64,000 bases of DNA. Origin: Fidelibacterota bacterium. Lineage in GTDB: Bacteria; Fidelibacterota; UBA8477; JABMPR01. Of the stretch, positions 1-10,448 are shown piece by piece; position 1 is the first letter of the stretch, and each line of letters starts with the position of its first letter. A model generated the notes under the pieces. The model ran no database searches. It saw only the letters and a list, made by a program, of their open reading frames with translations, and was not told the origin of the DNA. The position numbers and the translations under genes were made by a program. The stretch spans positions 1 to 64,000 of the forward strand of contig JAIPJF010000016.1 of assembly GCA_021734325.1 (NCBI GenBank), read 5' to 3'.

Positions 1-138
1 ATGGTGATGCCTGGTGATAACGTAAACTTGACGATCGAGTTGATACAGCCCATTGCTATGGAAACAGAACTCCGCTTCGCTATTCGCGAGGGTGGACACA
101 CTGTTGGTGCTGGTGTTGTAACAGAGATCATCGAGTAA
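1..138 (+). CDS. tuf: Elongation factor Tu, C-terminal end (partial)
   Basis: The first 45 codons read as the last beta-barrel domain of EF-Tu, the GTPase that delivers aminoacyl-tRNA to the ribosome. The stretch [14 protein letters not shown], the core [12 protein letters not shown] and the ending [12 protein letters not shown] are typical of domain 3. The gene is cut by the window start, so the GTPase domain is not visible. It lies 35 bases before rpsJ, the common tuf-S10 arrangement. Confidence 0.97.
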   Translation: MVMPGDNVNLTIELIQPIAMETELRFAIREGGHTVGAGVVTEIIE

Positions 139-173
139 AAAAGCTTAAACGAGCTAAGAAAAGGACTCCAAGA

Positions 174-482
174 ATGCCGTCACAGACAATAAGAATTGGT
201 CTCAAGGCATATGATCATAATCTGCTGGATAAGTCCACGGCAAGAATCGTACAAACCGCTAAGTCCACAGGGGCTGTTATTGCGGGGCCGATTCCGCTGC
301 CCACGAAGCGTTCTATCGTGACGGTATTGCGGTCCCCCCACGTGAACAAAAAGTCACGTGAACAGTTCCAAACTAAGATTCACAAGCGTTTAGTCGATAT
401 ACACAACTCGTCTGCAAAGACAGTTGATGCCTTGATGAAATTGGATTTACCTGCCGGTGTTGACATTGAGATTAAGGTGTAA
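174..482 (+). CDS. rpsJ: 30S ribosomal protein S10
   Basis: S10 sits in the head of the small subunit and also takes part in transcription antitermination with NusB. The 102-residue length is normal. [14 protein letters not shown] at the start and GPIPLPT near residue 38 are family signatures. It opens the S10 cluster after tuf, and rplC starts one base after its stop, so the two are probably translationally coupled. Confidence 0.98.
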   Translation: MPSQTIRIGLKAYDHNLLDKSTARIVQTAKSTGAVIAGPIPLPTKRSIVTVLRSPHVNKKSREQFQTKIHKRLVDIHNSSAKTVDALMKLDLPAGVDIEIKV

Positions 483-483
483 C

Positions 484-1107
484 ATGCGAGGTTTAATCGG
501 ACAAAAATTGGGAATGACACAGTTTTGGCGCGAAGATGGTCGGGTAATACCTGTGACCGTGATTCAGGGCGGACCTTGTGTGATTACCCAGATCAAAACT
601 GAAGAGCGGGATGGATATTCATCCGTACAGCTCGGGTACAAGGACAAAAAAGAATCCCGTGCCACAAAGGCGGCAATTGGCCACTTTCAAAAAGCCAATA
701 CAAGCCCAAAATATTTGGTTCACGAATTTCGTGACATGAATGTTGGGGATAAAAAAGAGGGTGATGCCCTTGATGTTGATTTGTTTACGGTCGGTGACCT
801 CGTTACCGTATCAGGGACAAGTAAGGGTCGTGGTTTTACTGGTGTTATGAAACGTCACAATTTCTCAGGTGGTCGCGCATCACATGGAAAATCAGATCAG
901 CTTCGTGCCGGTGGTTCCATCGGGGCCAGTTCGGACCCAAGTCGTGTCTTTCCCGGTCAGAAAATGGCAGGTCGAAGTGGCGGCAAGAAAAGCAGTGTTC
1001 GAAATTTGGAGATCGTTGCCGTTGACGTCGCCAATCACATCGTGATGGTCAAAGGTGCTGTGCCCGGACCGAATAAAGGCTTTGTTCAGCTGTTGGATCG
1101 GGGTTGA
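484..1107 (+). CDS. rplC: 50S ribosomal protein L3
   Basis: L3 is a large-subunit assembly protein whose long loop reaches the peptidyl-transferase centre. The ATG at 484 gives MRGLIGQKLGMTQ, the family's conserved N-terminus; the in-frame codon at 457 lies inside rpsJ and is rejected. The loop with GKGRGFTGVMKRHNF-like sequence (here TSKGRGFTGVMKRHNF) and the Gly/Ser-rich segment around GGSIGASSDPSRVFPG are present. The product has 207 residues, the usual size. It lies one base after rpsJ and its stop almost touches the rplD start. Confidence 0.98.
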   Translation: MRGLIGQKLGMTQFWREDGRVIPVTVIQGGPCVITQIKTEERDGYSSVQLGYKDKKESRATKAAIGHFQKANTSPKYLVHEFRDMNVGDKKEGDALDVDLFTVGDLVTVSGTSKGRGFTGVMKRHNFSGGRASHGKSDQLRAGGSIGASSDPSRVFPGQKMAGRSGGKKSSVRNLEIVAVDVANHIVMVKGAVPGPNKGFVQLLDRG

Positions 1108-1109
1108 TT

Positions 1110-1739
1110 ATGAAATTAAAATTATACTCATCAGCGGGTGAAGCAACCCAGAAATCAGTTGAAGCAATCGATACTGTTTTCGGAATTGAGCCGAACGAGC
1201 ACGTTGTTTATCTGGCAGTCAAAGCTGAATTGAACAATCTGCGTCAGGGTACTGTAAAGACCAAAAGTCGTGCGGAAGTAAGTGGTGGCGGTAAAAAACC
1301 ATGGAAACAAAAGGGTCGCGGAGGCGCACGTGCCGGATCAACCCGTTCTCCTATTTTTGTTGGTGGTGGTCATACCTTTGCCATTTCTCCAAAGAATTAT
1401 AATATGTCCTTGCCTAAGAAGGTCCGTCGCTTGGCGCGTCGCAGTGTGCTTTCCGACAAGGCCAAGATGGATTCAATCTTTGTAATTGATTCATTCAAAT
1501 TTGATGCTCCAAAAACAAAAGATATGATGGCTTTACTCAAGTCCTTGAATTTAGCAGATAAGAAACTTTTGATCTTGACAGCCGAATTTGATGAAAGCAT
1601 GATGCTAAGTGGTCGCAATATGAAGAATGTCGCGATTATTGAAACAGCCTCAGTATCTGCATATGATTTGATAGACAACGAAGCAATTCTGATGGATAAA
1701 GCTTCGGTCGAAATTCTAAATGCCCAGTTGGCAGAGTAG
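1110..1739 (+). CDS. rplD: 50S ribosomal protein L4
   Basis: L4 is a large-subunit protein lining the exit tunnel; in some bacteria it also represses its own operon. The central tunnel loop KKPWKQKGRGGARAGSTRSP is present in full, and the C-terminal half has the expected alpha/beta domain. The ATG at 1110 was preferred; a TTG at 1104 overlapping the L3 stop is possible. About 209 residues. It is followed by L23, which binds nearby at the tunnel exit. Confidence 0.97.
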   Translation: MKLKLYSSAGEATQKSVEAIDTVFGIEPNEHVVYLAVKAELNNLRQGTVKTKSRAEVSGGGKKPWKQKGRGGARAGSTRSPIFVGGGHTFAISPKNYNMSLPKKVRRLARRSVLSDKAKMDSIFVIDSFKFDAPKTKDMMALLKSLNLADKKLLILTAEFDESMMLSGRNMKNVAIIETASVSAYDLIDNEAILMDKASVEILNAQLAE

Positions 1740-1750
1740 GAGAGAAAGGT

Positions 1751-2065
1751 ATGAGTCACGATATTGTCATAGCACCCATTCTCTCTGAGAAAAGTGCTGC
1801 TATCCAGGAAGCTGAGAGAAAATATGCCTTTAAGGTATTGATTTCAGCGAATAAGATTGATATCAAACAGGCAGTTGAAACTCGGTTCGATGTAAAGGTC
1901 GAAAAAGTTGCAACTATGAATATGAATGGAAAAGTCAAACGGTCTACCATGAGAAGTGGTGGTCGCGTTATTCGTACATCTGGCCCACGCGCCGCATGGA
2001 AGAAGGCGATCGTCACCCTCAAAGAAGGTGAAGCCATTGATTTCTTCCATGATGAGCAGGCGTAA
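1751..2065 (+). CDS. rplW: 50S ribosomal protein L23
   Basis: L23 forms part of the tunnel-exit docking site for trigger factor and SRP. The 104-residue protein shows the family pattern: IAPILSEKS near the start, the KYAFKV strand, and [15 protein letters not shown] good ribosome binding site (GGAGAGAAAG) precedes the ATG. It lies between rplD and rplB as in most S10 clusters. Confidence 0.97.
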   Translation: MSHDIVIAPILSEKSAAIQEAERKYAFKVLISANKIDIKQAVETRFDVKVEKVATMNMNGKVKRSTMRSGGRVIRTSGPRAAWKKAIVTLKEGEAIDFFHDEQA

Positions 2066-2076
2066 GGTGGTTCGTA

Positions 2077-2907
<831 letters not shown>

Positions 2908-2920
2908 GGTCTGATTTATT

Positions 2921-3190
2921 ATGCCAAGATCTATTAAAAAAGGTCCCTACATTGAAACAAAGCTCCTCGCTAAAGCTGAAGCTGCGCAGGAAAGTAAGAA
3001 ACGAGTTGTGATCAAGACCTGGTCACGCCGTTCGATGATCGTTCCTGAATTTGTAGGCTTAACCTTTGCTGTCCACAATGGGAAGAAGTTTATCCCTGTT
3101 TATGTCTCTGAAAATATGGTAGGTCATAAGCTTGGTGAATTTTCTCCAACTCGAACATATCGCGGTCACGTCGCAAAGGGAAAGAAGTAA
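2921..3190 (+). CDS. rpsS: 30S ribosomal protein S19
   Basis: S19 lies in the 30S head and forms a complex with S13. The protein begins [16 protein letters not shown] and contains [24 protein letters not shown], both diagnostic. Length is 89 residues. rplV starts three bases after its stop. Confidence 0.98.
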   Translation: MPRSIKKGPYIETKLLAKAEAAQESKKRVVIKTWSRRSMIVPEFVGLTFAVHNGKKFIPVYVSENMVGHKLGEFSPTRTYRGHVAKGKK

Positions 3191-3193
3191 GAT

Positions 3194-3535
3194 ATGGAAG
3201 CTATAGCTAAAGCCAGACATATCCATCAGTCTGCCCGTAAAGTACGCCAGGTTTTGGATGAAGTTCGTGGCAAACAAGTTGAAAATGCCATGAATAAGTT
3301 GCATTTCACACCTAAGAAAGCGGCGAAGGTGATCGAAAAGACACTGCGCAGTGCTGTTGCCAATGCTTTAAACCGTGAAGGCTCAGAAGTCGATGCTGAT
3401 AAGCTTTTTATCAAGGAAGCATATGTTGACGAAGGTCCGACACAACGTCGATTCAAGCCACGTGCCATGGGTCGGGCAACCATAATTAGAAAACGTACCA
3501 GTCACCTGACCATTGTGGTCGCAGAGAAAGAGTAG
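3194..3535 (+). CDS. rplV: 50S ribosomal protein L22
   Basis: L22 lines the exit tunnel next to L4. The protein has 113 residues. The N-terminal helix region ARHIHQSARKVRQVLDEVRGK and the tunnel loop DEGPTQRRFKPRAMGRA followed by a strand (TSHLTIVV) are typical. Its C-terminal codons run up to the rpsC ribosome binding site. Confidence 0.97.
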   Translation: MEAIAKARHIHQSARKVRQVLDEVRGKQVENAMNKLHFTPKKAAKVIEKTLRSAVANALNREGSEVDADKLFIKEAYVDEGPTQRRFKPRAMGRATIIRKRTSHLTIVVAEKE

Positions 3536-3545
3536 AGGAGTCGTT

Positions 3546-4181
3546 TTGGGTCAAAAAACACATCCTGTTGGTTTTCGTCTAGGCTTTAATAAAACCTGGA
3601 GTTCAAACTGGTTTGACGAGAAAAATTTTGCCGATAAGCTGAATGAAGATATTCTATTAAGAAAATATATTCACCAGCGTCTTGCGCATGCAGCCATTGA
3701 CAAAATCGATATCCAGCGCACCAGCAAAAAAATTACTCTCTCAATTTCAACAGCCCGTCCCGGAATCGTGATTGGCCGAAAGGGTGAGGAAGTTGATCGC
3801 TTACGAGAGGAAATTCGTAGACTTACTAATCGTGAGATACAGATAAATGTTAACGAAATTAAGCGTCCCGAATTAAGTGCTCGTTTGGTTGGTAAAAATA
3901 TCGCTGAGCAGCTGGTGAAGAAAATTGCTTTTCGCCGTGCAGCAAAAAAGGCGATTCAGTCAACGATGCGGATGGGTGCTGAAGGAATCAAGGTGACTGT
4001 GTCTGGTCGTCTTGGTGGCGCTGAAATGTCACGTACAGAATCCTTCCATGAGGGTCGTGTACCGCTGCATACCTTGCGTTCTGATATTGATTATGCCCTG
4101 GTAGAGGCTCACACAACGTACGGCGTTATTGGCGTAAAAGTGTGGATCTGTAACGGGGAAGCAGTCGGAATCGCCGGTTAA
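3546..4181 (+). CDS. rpsC: 30S ribosomal protein S3
   Basis: S3 forms part of the mRNA entry channel and has helicase activity with S4 and S5. The start is taken as TTG at 3546, because the protein then begins GQKTHPVGFRLG, the invariant N-terminus, and because GAGGAG stands five bases upstream. An upstream ATG at 3513 overlaps rplV and is rejected. The KH domain motif GIVIGRKGEEVDRL and the C-terminal SGRLGGAEMSRTE segment are clear. About 211 residues. Confidence 0.96.
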   Translation: MGQKTHPVGFRLGFNKTWSSNWFDEKNFADKLNEDILLRKYIHQRLAHAAIDKIDIQRTSKKITLSISTARPGIVIGRKGEEVDRLREEIRRLTNREIQINVNEIKRPELSARLVGKNIAEQLVKKIAFRRAAKKAIQSTMRMGAEGIKVTVSGRLGGAEMSRTESFHEGRVPLHTLRSDIDYALVEAHTTYGVIGVKVWICNGEAVGIAG

Positions 4182-4194
4182 GGGAGAATAGAAA

Positions 4195-4617
4195 ATGTTA
4201 ATGCCAAGAAAGGTTAAATACCGTCGGCATCATCGCGGAAGAAAACATGGGAATGCTGCGAGGGGTAACGAGGTCTCTTTTGGAACTTTCGGTTTGAAAG
4301 CTCTCGAAGCAGGCTGGATAACCAGTCGCCAGATTGAAGCCACTCGTGTTGCCATTGTTAGAAAGGTTCGTAAAACAGGACGTATGTGGATTAGAATATT
4401 TCCACAAAAACCTGTCACCATAAAACCTGCAGAAACTCGGATGGGTAAAGGTAAAGGTTCACCTGAATATTGGGTAGCCGTTATTAAACCCGGACGTATT
4501 TTATTTGAGGTGGACGGCGTTGATCTTGCAGCTGCCTCAGAGGCATTCCGCCTGGCCGGTCATAAGTTACCTATTAAAACAAAAACTGTCGCCAGACGCG
4601 ATGTTCATGAGAGTTGA
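4195..4617 (+). CDS. rplP: 50S ribosomal protein L16
   Basis: L16 helps position tRNA at the A site of the large subunit. The protein begins [15 protein letters not shown] and contains [29 protein letters not shown] and the [10 protein letters not shown] ending, all characteristic. Length is 140 residues. It lies between rpsC and rpmC as usual. Confidence 0.98.
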   Translation: MLMPRKVKYRRHHRGRKHGNAARGNEVSFGTFGLKALEAGWITSRQIEATRVAIVRKVRKTGRMWIRIFPQKPVTIKPAETRMGKGKGSPEYWVAVIKPGRILFEVDGVDLAAASEAFRLAGHKLPIKTKTVARRDVHES

Positions 4618-4619
4618 TA

Positions 4620-4838
4620 ATGAAGACATCTGAATTATACGATTTTTCAGTTGAGGCTTTGCAGAATAAGCTTGCTGACAATGAAACAGAGATGGCAAAT
4701 CTTCGTTTTCAAAAAGCGTTGCAGCAATTGGAAAAACCAACACGGATTCGCGATCTTAGAAGAGAGATTGCACAGATAAAAACCAGGCTGCATGAAATTG
4801 AGCTTGGAATTCGTGAAGAAAAAGGGAAAGAAGCATGA
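4620..4838 (+). CDS. rpmC: 50S ribosomal protein L29
   Basis: L29 is a small helical protein at the tunnel exit beside L23. The ATG at 4620 gives 72 residues beginning [14 protein letters not shown]; a TTG six bases upstream is less likely. The two-helix pattern with [28 protein letters not shown] is diagnostic. Its stop overlaps the rpsQ ATG by four bases. Confidence 0.96.
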   Translation: MKTSELYDFSVEALQNKLADNETEMANLRFQKALQQLEKPTRIRDLRREIAQIKTRLHEIELGIREEKGKEA

Positions 4839-5098
4839 GTGAGCGTGGAAAGCGCAAAGTCCTCCAGGGTGTTGTTGTAAGCAATGCCATGGATAAGACT
4901 ATTGTAGTCAAGGTAAGTCGCCGATTGCGTCACCCTTTGTATGGAAAGTTTATCAAAAAGAGTAAGAATTTCAAAGCTCATGATGAGAACAACACTTCCA
5001 ACGTGGGTGATGAAGTAAAAATTATTGAGAGTCGTCCAATTTCAAAAGACAAGCGCTGGAGACTTCTCGAAACCGTTAAGCAGGCTCTCGAAGCCTAG
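4835..5098 (+). CDS. rpsQ: 30S ribosomal protein S17
   Basis: S17 binds the 16S rRNA 5' domain early in assembly. The 87-residue protein contains [20 protein letters not shown] and [19 protein letters not shown], family signatures of the OB fold. It overlaps the end of rpmC by four bases (ATGA), showing translational coupling. Confidence 0.97.
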   Translation: MSERGKRKVLQGVVVSNAMDKTIVVKVSRRLRHPLYGKFIKKSKNFKAHDENNTSNVGDEVKIIESRPISKDKRWRLLETVKQALEA

Positions 5099-5113
5099 TA
5101 GTGAGATAGAACT

Positions 5114-5482
5114 ATGATACAACAAGAAACACGACTTAAAGTCGCTGATAATACAGGTGCCAAGGAAGTCCTCTGTTTCAAAGTTCTCGGTGGAAGTCGA
5201 CGTCGTTATGCTACAGTGGGTGATATTATTGTGGTGACAGTCAAACAGGCAATACCAAACAGCTCTGTCAAGAAGGGTGAAGTTTCTACAGCAGTTGTTG
5301 TGAGGACTAAGAAAGAGATCCGTCGTAGAGATGGCAGTTATATTCGCTTTGATGAAAATGCTGCCGTTTTACTGAATGCACAGGGTGAACCGCGTGGTAC
5401 CCGTATCTTTGGACCCGTTGCCCGTGAGTTGCGTGAGAAGAAACATATGCGCATCGTGTCTATGGCGCCGGAAGTGCTATAG
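5114..5482 (+). CDS. rplN: 50S ribosomal protein L14
   Basis: L14 sits at the subunit interface. Its 122-residue length, start [18 protein letters not shown] and C-terminal segment [14 protein letters not shown] identify it without doubt. It opens the spc part of the cluster. Confidence 0.98.
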   Translation: MIQQETRLKVADNTGAKEVLCFKVLGGSRRRYATVGDIIVVTVKQAIPNSSVKKGEVSTAVVVRTKKEIRRRDGSYIRFDENAAVLLNAQGEPRGTRIFGPVARELREKKHMRIVSMAPEVL

Positions 5483-5494
5483 GAGGGTGAGGAA

Positions 5495-5803
5495 ATGAAG
5501 ATTAAGAAAAATGATCAGGTCATAGTTTTGGCAGGTGCCGATAAAGGCAAAACAGGAAAAGTGCTGGCAGTTTTCCCAAAAACCAGGCGCGTCTTGGTTG
5601 AAGGTGTAAATTTTATTAAAAAACATCAGCGCCAAACGTCTGCCAATGCTCCATCTGGAATTATTGAAAAGGAAGCGGCCATGCATATTTCAAATGTCGC
5701 CCTCTTTCAAGATGGAAAAGCTGCTAAGGTTGGATATAAATTTTTAGATGATGGTCGCAAGGTCCGATTTTTGAAGGCCGGCGGCGAAATCATTGATCGA
5801 TAA
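5495..5803 (+). CDS. rplX: 50S ribosomal protein L24
   Basis: L24 starts assembly of the large subunit. The KOW motif is visible at residues 4-30 ([20 protein letters not shown]), followed by [12 protein letters not shown] and the HISNVALF strand. The product has 102 residues. A strong GGAGGGTGAGG binding site precedes the ATG. Confidence 0.97.
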   Translation: MKIKKNDQVIVLAGADKGKTGKVLAVFPKTRRVLVEGVNFIKKHQRQTSANAPSGIIEKEAAMHISNVALFQDGKAAKVGYKFLDDGRKVRFLKAGGEIIDR

Positions 5804-5810
5804 GGTGTGA

Positions 5811-6377
5811 ATGAAGATGAATGAATATACACCTAGATTAAAAAAGAAATACAATGATGAAGTTCTTCCCGAACTTGTGAAGAAATTCGAGTATTCCAGT
5901 AAAATGCAGGTACCTGTGCTAAAGAAGATCACCCTGAATATGGGGATGGGAAAAGCCAAAGAGGAGCCTCGTCGTTTAGAAGCTGCGGTCAATGAACTGA
6001 CCCTTATTACTGGTCAGAAAGCAGTGGTCACCCGAGCAAAGAAAGCGATTTCAAATTTCAAGCTTCGCGCCGGTGATCCTGTAGGCGCAAAAGTAACTTT
6101 GCATGGTCGTATCATGTGGGAGTTCCTGGATCGTCTGATCGCAATTGCCTTGCCTCGTGTTCGAGATTTCAATGGTGTCCCCAATAGATCATTTGACGGT
6201 CGTGGGAACTACAGCCTTGGTATCAAGGAACAGATCATTTTCACTGAGATCGAATATGATAAGATCGAGAGCGTGAATGGCATGGATATAAGTATTACCA
6301 CATCTGCACATACAGATGAGGAGGCATATGAGTTGTTAAAAGCTTTGGGTATGCCCTTCAGACAAAAGCAGGTATAG
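5811..6377 (+). CDS. rplE: 50S ribosomal protein L5
   Basis: L5 binds 5S rRNA in the central protuberance. Signatures are [36 protein letters not shown] and the region [22 protein letters not shown]. Length is 188 residues, slightly longer than the E. coli protein because of a short N-terminal lead ([14 protein letters not shown]). The start at 5811 is seven bases after rplX. Confidence 0.98.
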   Translation: MKMNEYTPRLKKKYNDEVLPELVKKFEYSSKMQVPVLKKITLNMGMGKAKEEPRRLEAAVNELTLITGQKAVVTRAKKAISNFKLRAGDPVGAKVTLHGRIMWEFLDRLIAIALPRVRDFNGVPNRSFDGRGNYSLGIKEQIIFTEIEYDKIESVNGMDISITTSAHTDEEAYELLKALGMPFRQKQV

Positions 6378-6391
6378 GAGTAAATCGAATT

Positions 6392-6577
6392 ATGGCTAAA
6401 AAATCCCTGATCGCCAAAGCGAAAAGAGATCCCAAATTCCAGGTTAGAGGATATAATCGCTGTCGTGTTTGCGGAAGACCACATGGTTATTTACGCAAAT
6501 TCGGATTATGCAGGATCTGTTTTCGTGAGTTGGCTTTAAAAGGTGAAATTCCTGGCATTGTTAAGGCCAGTTGGTAA
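6392..6577 (+). CDS. rpsN: 30S ribosomal protein S14, zinc-binding type
   Basis: This is the short, 61-residue form of S14. Two Cys pairs (CRVC near residue 24 and CRIC near residue 40) make a zinc ribbon, and the ending [18 protein letters not shown] is typical. The long zinc-free paralogue is not in this window. It lies between rplE and rpsH, the standard place. Confidence 0.98.
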   Translation: MAKKSLIAKAKRDPKFQVRGYNRCRVCGRPHGYLRKFGLCRICFRELALKGEIPGIVKASW

Positions 6578-6592
6578 GGAGTCCAATCAACT

Positions 6593-6991
6593 ATGTCTAT
6601 GAATGATCCAGTCGCAGATTTTCTAACTCGCATCCGCAATGCCCTACAAGCCGGTCATCGTTGGACTGATATACCCAGTTCAAACCTGAAGCTTCGCATG
6701 GCGCTATTGCTTAAGCTGGAAGGATATATTAAAGATTTTGTTGTTGTCGAAGATGACAAACAGAATGTATTACGTGTTTATTTGAAATATACAGCCAATG
6801 GCTCGCCAGTTATCGGTGGTTTGACTCGTATCAGTCGTCCTGGTCGTCGTCATTATGTACCTGCTGATAGCCTTCCTCGCGTCCGCAATGGTCTCGGAAT
6901 TGCAATTCTGACAACCAGTCGTGGTGTGATCACTGACAAACAAGCTAAAAAAGAGCGTGTCGGTGGCGAAGTCTTGTGTCATGTGTGGTAA
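6593..6991 (+). CDS. rpsH: 30S ribosomal protein S8
   Basis: S8 binds the central domain of 16S rRNA and often represses the spc operon. The start [18 protein letters not shown] and the C-terminal [27 protein letters not shown] region are diagnostic. Length is 132 residues. Confidence 0.98.
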   Translation: MSMNDPVADFLTRIRNALQAGHRWTDIPSSNLKLRMALLLKLEGYIKDFVVVEDDKQNVLRVYLKYTANGSPVIGGLTRISRPGRRHYVPADSLPRVRNGLGIAILTTSRGVITDKQAKKERVGGEVLCHVW

Positions 6992-7007
6992 TCTTTAGGG
7001 GTTAATT

Positions 7008-7550
7008 GTGTCAAGAATTGGAAAAATGCCCGTTGTTGTCCCACCAGGAGTGGAAGTGAAAATCAGCAAAAACATGGTTGAGGCCAAGGGCCCCAAAGGT
7101 GTTGATTCTGTTGAATATCAAACCCTCGTGAAGGTAGAGCAAATTGGGAATGAGATTATTGTTACGCGTGATTCTGATGAAAAAGATGCCCGGGCTGCCC
7201 ATGGGTTAACACGTGCATTGGTAAATAATTTGATAAATGGTGTCGCCACAGGCTTTAAGCGAGATATGGAAGTCGTAGGTACCGGTTATACAGTTTCTGT
7301 TGAACGAGATGGATTGCTCATCAATGTTGGATTTTCACATCCTGTATACATAGGTGCTGTCGATGGCATTACTTATGATGTTGAAAAAGGTAATACTTCT
7401 TTCTCTGTAAGTGGCTTCAATAAGTATATGGTTGGACAGGTTTCTGCCAAGATTCGCTCTGTACGTCCACCTGAGCCGTTCAAAGGCAAAGGTATTCGCT
7501 ATAAAGACGAACATGTCAGGCGTAAAGCTGGTAAAACTGTTGGAAAATAA
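7008..7550 (+). CDS. rplF: 50S ribosomal protein L6
   Basis: L6 lies near the factor-binding stalk base. The protein uses a GTG start, preceded by AGGGG, and begins MSRIGKMPVVVPPGVEV. The two repeated alpha/beta domains and the C-terminal PPEPFKGKGIRYKDE signature are present. Length is 180 residues. Confidence 0.98.
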   Translation: MSRIGKMPVVVPPGVEVKISKNMVEAKGPKGVDSVEYQTLVKVEQIGNEIIVTRDSDEKDARAAHGLTRALVNNLINGVATGFKRDMEVVGTGYTVSVERDGLLINVGFSHPVYIGAVDGITYDVEKGNTSFSVSGFNKYMVGQVSAKIRSVRPPEPFKGKGIRYKDEHVRRKAGKTVGK

Positions 7551-7562
7551 AGGATTTAAGCT

Positions 7563-7937
7563 GTGAAGTATCCTCAATCAGCAAAAGATATTAAAAGGCT
7601 GAAAAAGAAAAAAGCTCTGCGCGCCCATATATCGGGGACGGCAGAGGTACCACGTTTGGTTGTATTCCGCAGCAATCGTCATGTATCAGCTCAACTTGTA
7701 AATGATACTGAGCATCGTGTACTCTTGGGTGGCTCTGATCTGCAAGAAGAAGTTAAAGGTCTGTTGAAAAAAGATAGCACAAAGACGGATGCAAGCAAAG
7801 CTCTTGGAAAAGTCATCGCAGAAAAAGCCAAGGCAGCAGGTATTAAAAAGGTCGTATTTGATCGTAATGGGTTTAAATACCACGGCCGAATAAAAGCAAT
7901 AGCAGAATCAGCCCGAGCCGAAGGATTGGAGTTTTAA
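7563..7937 (+). CDS. rplR: 50S ribosomal protein L18
   Basis: L18 binds 5S rRNA together with L5. The 124-residue protein uses a GTG start. It shows [19 protein letters not shown], a helix with [24 protein letters not shown] and the ending [10 protein letters not shown]. Its stop overlaps the rpsE ATG by one base. Confidence 0.97.
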   Translation: MKYPQSAKDIKRLKKKKALRAHISGTAEVPRLVVFRSNRHVSAQLVNDTEHRVLLGGSDLQEEVKGLLKKDSTKTDASKALGKVIAEKAKAAGIKKVVFDRNGFKYHGRIKAIAESARAEGLEF

Positions 7938-8443
7938 TGAAACAATCGATTAATCCCAGCGAAATCGAATTTAAAGAAGAGCAAGTCGTTAAGATCAACC
8001 GTGTTGCAAAGGTTGTGAAAGGTGGACGTCGATTTAGCTTCAATGCCATTGTTGTCGTCGGTGATGGTAATGGTCACGTTGGTGTCGGTCTTGGTAAAGC
8101 CAATGAAGTCATGAATTCTGTAAACAAGGGCAAAGAAAACGCCAAGAAGAGTGTGGTAAAAATTCCCATTGTTAATGGAACCCTTCCCCATGCGGTTATC
8201 GGAAAATTTGGAGCTGGTCGCGTAATGTTGAAGCCAGCCTCACCAGGTACAGGGATTATTGCCGGTGGTGCTATCCGTGCCATCATGGAACAAGTTGGAA
8301 TAACTGATGTTCTGGCAAAAATCCTTGGAACTCGCAATCCTCATAATGTGATAAAAGCCACAATGCACGGATTAGGTCAATTGCAGGATGCTACTGAGAT
8401 CGCCCGCAAGCGTGGAATTACCATTCAGGAGTTATTTAACTAA
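7937..8443 (+). CDS. rpsE: 30S ribosomal protein S5
   Basis: S5 supports decoding accuracy and mRNA entry. The double-stranded RNA-binding-like domain starts with [19 protein letters not shown], followed by [17 protein letters not shown] and the C-terminal segment [20 protein letters not shown]. Length is 168 residues. Confidence 0.98.
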   Translation: MKQSINPSEIEFKEEQVVKINRVAKVVKGGRRFSFNAIVVVGDGNGHVGVGLGKANEVMNSVNKGKENAKKSVVKIPIVNGTLPHAVIGKFGAGRVMLKPASPGTGIIAGGAIRAIMEQVGITDVLAKILGTRNPHNVIKATMHGLGQLQDATEIARKRGITIQELFN

Positions 8444-8444
8444 A

Positions 8445-8642
8445 ATGAGTGCACAAAAAAAAGTCGAGCAGATCAGGGTTACCCAGATCAAGGGGTTGAT
8501 AACCCAAAAAGAAAAAATTAAGAGAACCGTTGAAGCGCTTGGTTTAAAGCGTATTGACCATAGTGTCATTCACGAAGATAATGCTGTCATTCGCGGCATG
8601 GTATTCAAAGTGAAACATCTGGTTACGGTGGAGAAAGTATAA
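8445..8642 (+). CDS. rpmD: 50S ribosomal protein L30
   Basis: L30 is a small large-subunit protein. The ATG at 8445, one base after the rpsE stop, gives 65 residues with the family core IRVTQIKGLITQKEKIKRTVEALGL and a valine-rich end. An earlier in-frame ATG at 8388 lies inside rpsE and is rejected. rplO follows without a gap. Confidence 0.95.
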   Translation: MSAQKKVEQIRVTQIKGLITQKEKIKRTVEALGLKRIDHSVIHEDNAVIRGMVFKVKHLVTVEKV

Positions 8643-9080
8643 ATGAAATTAGGTGATTTGAAGCCAGCTGCTGGTTCGGTTAAAAAAAGAAGACGGATCG
8701 GAAGAGGAAATGCCTCCGGTTGGGGTCGTAATGCTGGTCGTGGTGAAAAGGGATATGGTTCCAGAACAGGTTCCAAGAGCGCTGGACTGTTTGAAGGTGG
8801 CCAGATGCCACTGCACAGACGCCTTCCCAAGCGTGGTTTTACAAATCATTTCCGAAAAGAATATGAGATTCTAAATCTTCGGGATCTTGAAAGAGTTGAA
8901 GCAGCGACGATTGACTTAACAACACTTGTTGAAGCAGGCCTGATCAGCAAAGTTGATAGTCTGGTTAAGGTGTTGGGTGATGGCACTGTTGATAGAGCCA
9001 TTGAGATTACTGCCGATGCTTTCAGTAAATCTGCTGAGGAAAAAATAACAGCTGCTGGAGGAAAGGTAACGCGTCGATGA
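8643..9080 (+). CDS. rplO: 50S ribosomal protein L15
   Basis: L15 is a late assembly protein with a basic glycine-rich N-terminus. The protein begins MKLGDLKPAAGSVKKRRRIGRGNASG and has GQMPLHRRLPKRGF near residue 53. Length is 145 residues. The stop overlaps the secY start by four bases, coupling translocon synthesis to ribosomal protein synthesis. Confidence 0.98.
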   Translation: MKLGDLKPAAGSVKKRRRIGRGNASGWGRNAGRGEKGYGSRTGSKSAGLFEGGQMPLHRRLPKRGFTNHFRKEYEILNLRDLERVEAATIDLTTLVEAGLISKVDSLVKVLGDGTVDRAIEITADAFSKSAEEKITAAGGKVTRR

Positions 9081-10423
9081 TTGAAAAAATCAAAACCGTT
9101 TTCCGGATTCCCGAATTACGACAAAGAATCCTCTTTACTTTGGGGATTATTGCTGTCTTTCGTTTGGGAAGTCACGTTCCACTGCCTGGAGTTGATGTTG
9201 AGGTTCTCGGAGCCGCAATTGATAATTTACAGCAGGGGATGCAGGGCTTTTTGGGTCTGTTTGATCTCTTTGCCGGTGGCAACTTTATGAAAGCCACTGT
9301 ATTTGCTATTGGTATCATGCCGTATATCTCTGCTTCAATTATTTTACAATTGCTCGGATCTGTGATTCCATATTTCCAGAAACTTCAGAAAGAGGGCGAA
9401 GAAGGTCGCAAGAAGATTACACAGCTGACACGATATGCTACGGTTGCCATAGCAGGCATGCAAGCCTGGGCAATAGGTCTTTTCCTGAGTAGCATGGAAG
9501 CTTCTGTTGGCGGTAGCTCTATGAAGGTTGTACCTGATGGTGGCGTTGGTTTTATGGCCTTAACTGTAATTACCCTCGTTACTGGAACTATCTTTTTAAT
9601 GTGGCTTGGTGAACAGATTACAGATCGTGGAATTGGTAATGGGATATCCCTTATCATTATGATTGGTATTTTGGTGCGATTACCCCAGGTGATTTTCAAA
9701 GAGATTCATTATGTTCAGAATGAAGTCCACACAATTTTCACGGAAATATTGTTAATCGGGATTCTAATTGCCGTGGTTGCCGGCGTTGTTACGTTGACTC
9801 AGGGTACACGCAAGATACCGGTTCAATATGCAAAACGAGTGGTCGGTCGTAAAGTTTATGGTGGACAATCTACTCATATACCCTTGAGAATTAATACGGC
9901 TGGTGTTATGCCCATTATTTTTGCGCAGGCTATCTTAATGCTTCCCGGTATGATAGGGACATTCTTTGCAGAAAGTCCATGGGTAGGCTCCATGTTGAGA
10001 TTATTTGATTATAATCATCCTTTCTATCTCACGATTTTCGGGCTATTTATTGTCTTTTTTACCTATTTCTATACGGCGATTGCCTTTAATCCCGTGGAAG
10101 TCGCAGATAACATGAAAAAGCAGGGTGGTTTCATTCCCGGAATACGCCCAGGGAAACGGACAGCTGAATATATCGATAATATATTGACCAGAGTGACTTT
10201 GCCTGGTGCAATTGCTTTGGCACTCATAGCTGTTTTTCCATCAATTATTGTAAATTTCCTGGATGTTGACTACGATGTGGCCAGCTTCTTTGGAGGAACC
10301 AGCCTTTTGATTATGGTTGGTGTTGCTTTAGATACACTGCAACAAATTGAATCCCATCTATTGATGCGTCATTATGATGGATTTATGAAATCAGGGAAGA
10401 TACGCGGCCGTCGTCGCATGTAA
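9077..10423 (+). CDS. secY: Protein translocase subunit SecY
   Basis: SecY is the ten-helix channel through which unfolded proteins cross or enter the inner membrane, working with SecE, SecG and SecA. The 448-residue protein shows the hydrophobic helices, the plug-region sequence near residues 45-75, GIMPYISASIILQLL (helix 2), the cytoplasmic loop GEQITDRGIGNGISLIIM, and IPGIRPGKRTAEYI before helix 9. Position between rplO and map is standard. Confidence 0.98.
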   Translation: MIEKIKTVFRIPELRQRILFTLGIIAVFRLGSHVPLPGVDVEVLGAAIDNLQQGMQGFLGLFDLFAGGNFMKATVFAIGIMPYISASIILQLLGSVIPYFQKLQKEGEEGRKKITQLTRYATVAIAGMQAWAIGLFLSSMEASVGGSSMKVVPDGGVGFMALTVITLVTGTIFLMWLGEQITDRGIGNGISLIIMIGILVRLPQVIFKEIHYVQNEVHTIFTEILLIGILIAVVAGVVTLTQGTRKIPVQYAKRVVGRKVYGGQSTHIPLRINTAGVMPIIFAQAILMLPGMIGTFFAESPWVGSMLRLFDYNHPFYLTIFGLFIVFFTYFYTAIAFNPVEVADNMKKQGGFIPGIRPGKRTAEYIDNILTRVTLPGAIALALIAVFPSIIVNFLDVDYDVASFFGGTSLLIMVGVALDTLQQIESHLLMRHYDGFMKSGKIRGRRRM

Positions 10424-10448
10424 TCTTGCCTTTGTTGCGCTTTTTGAT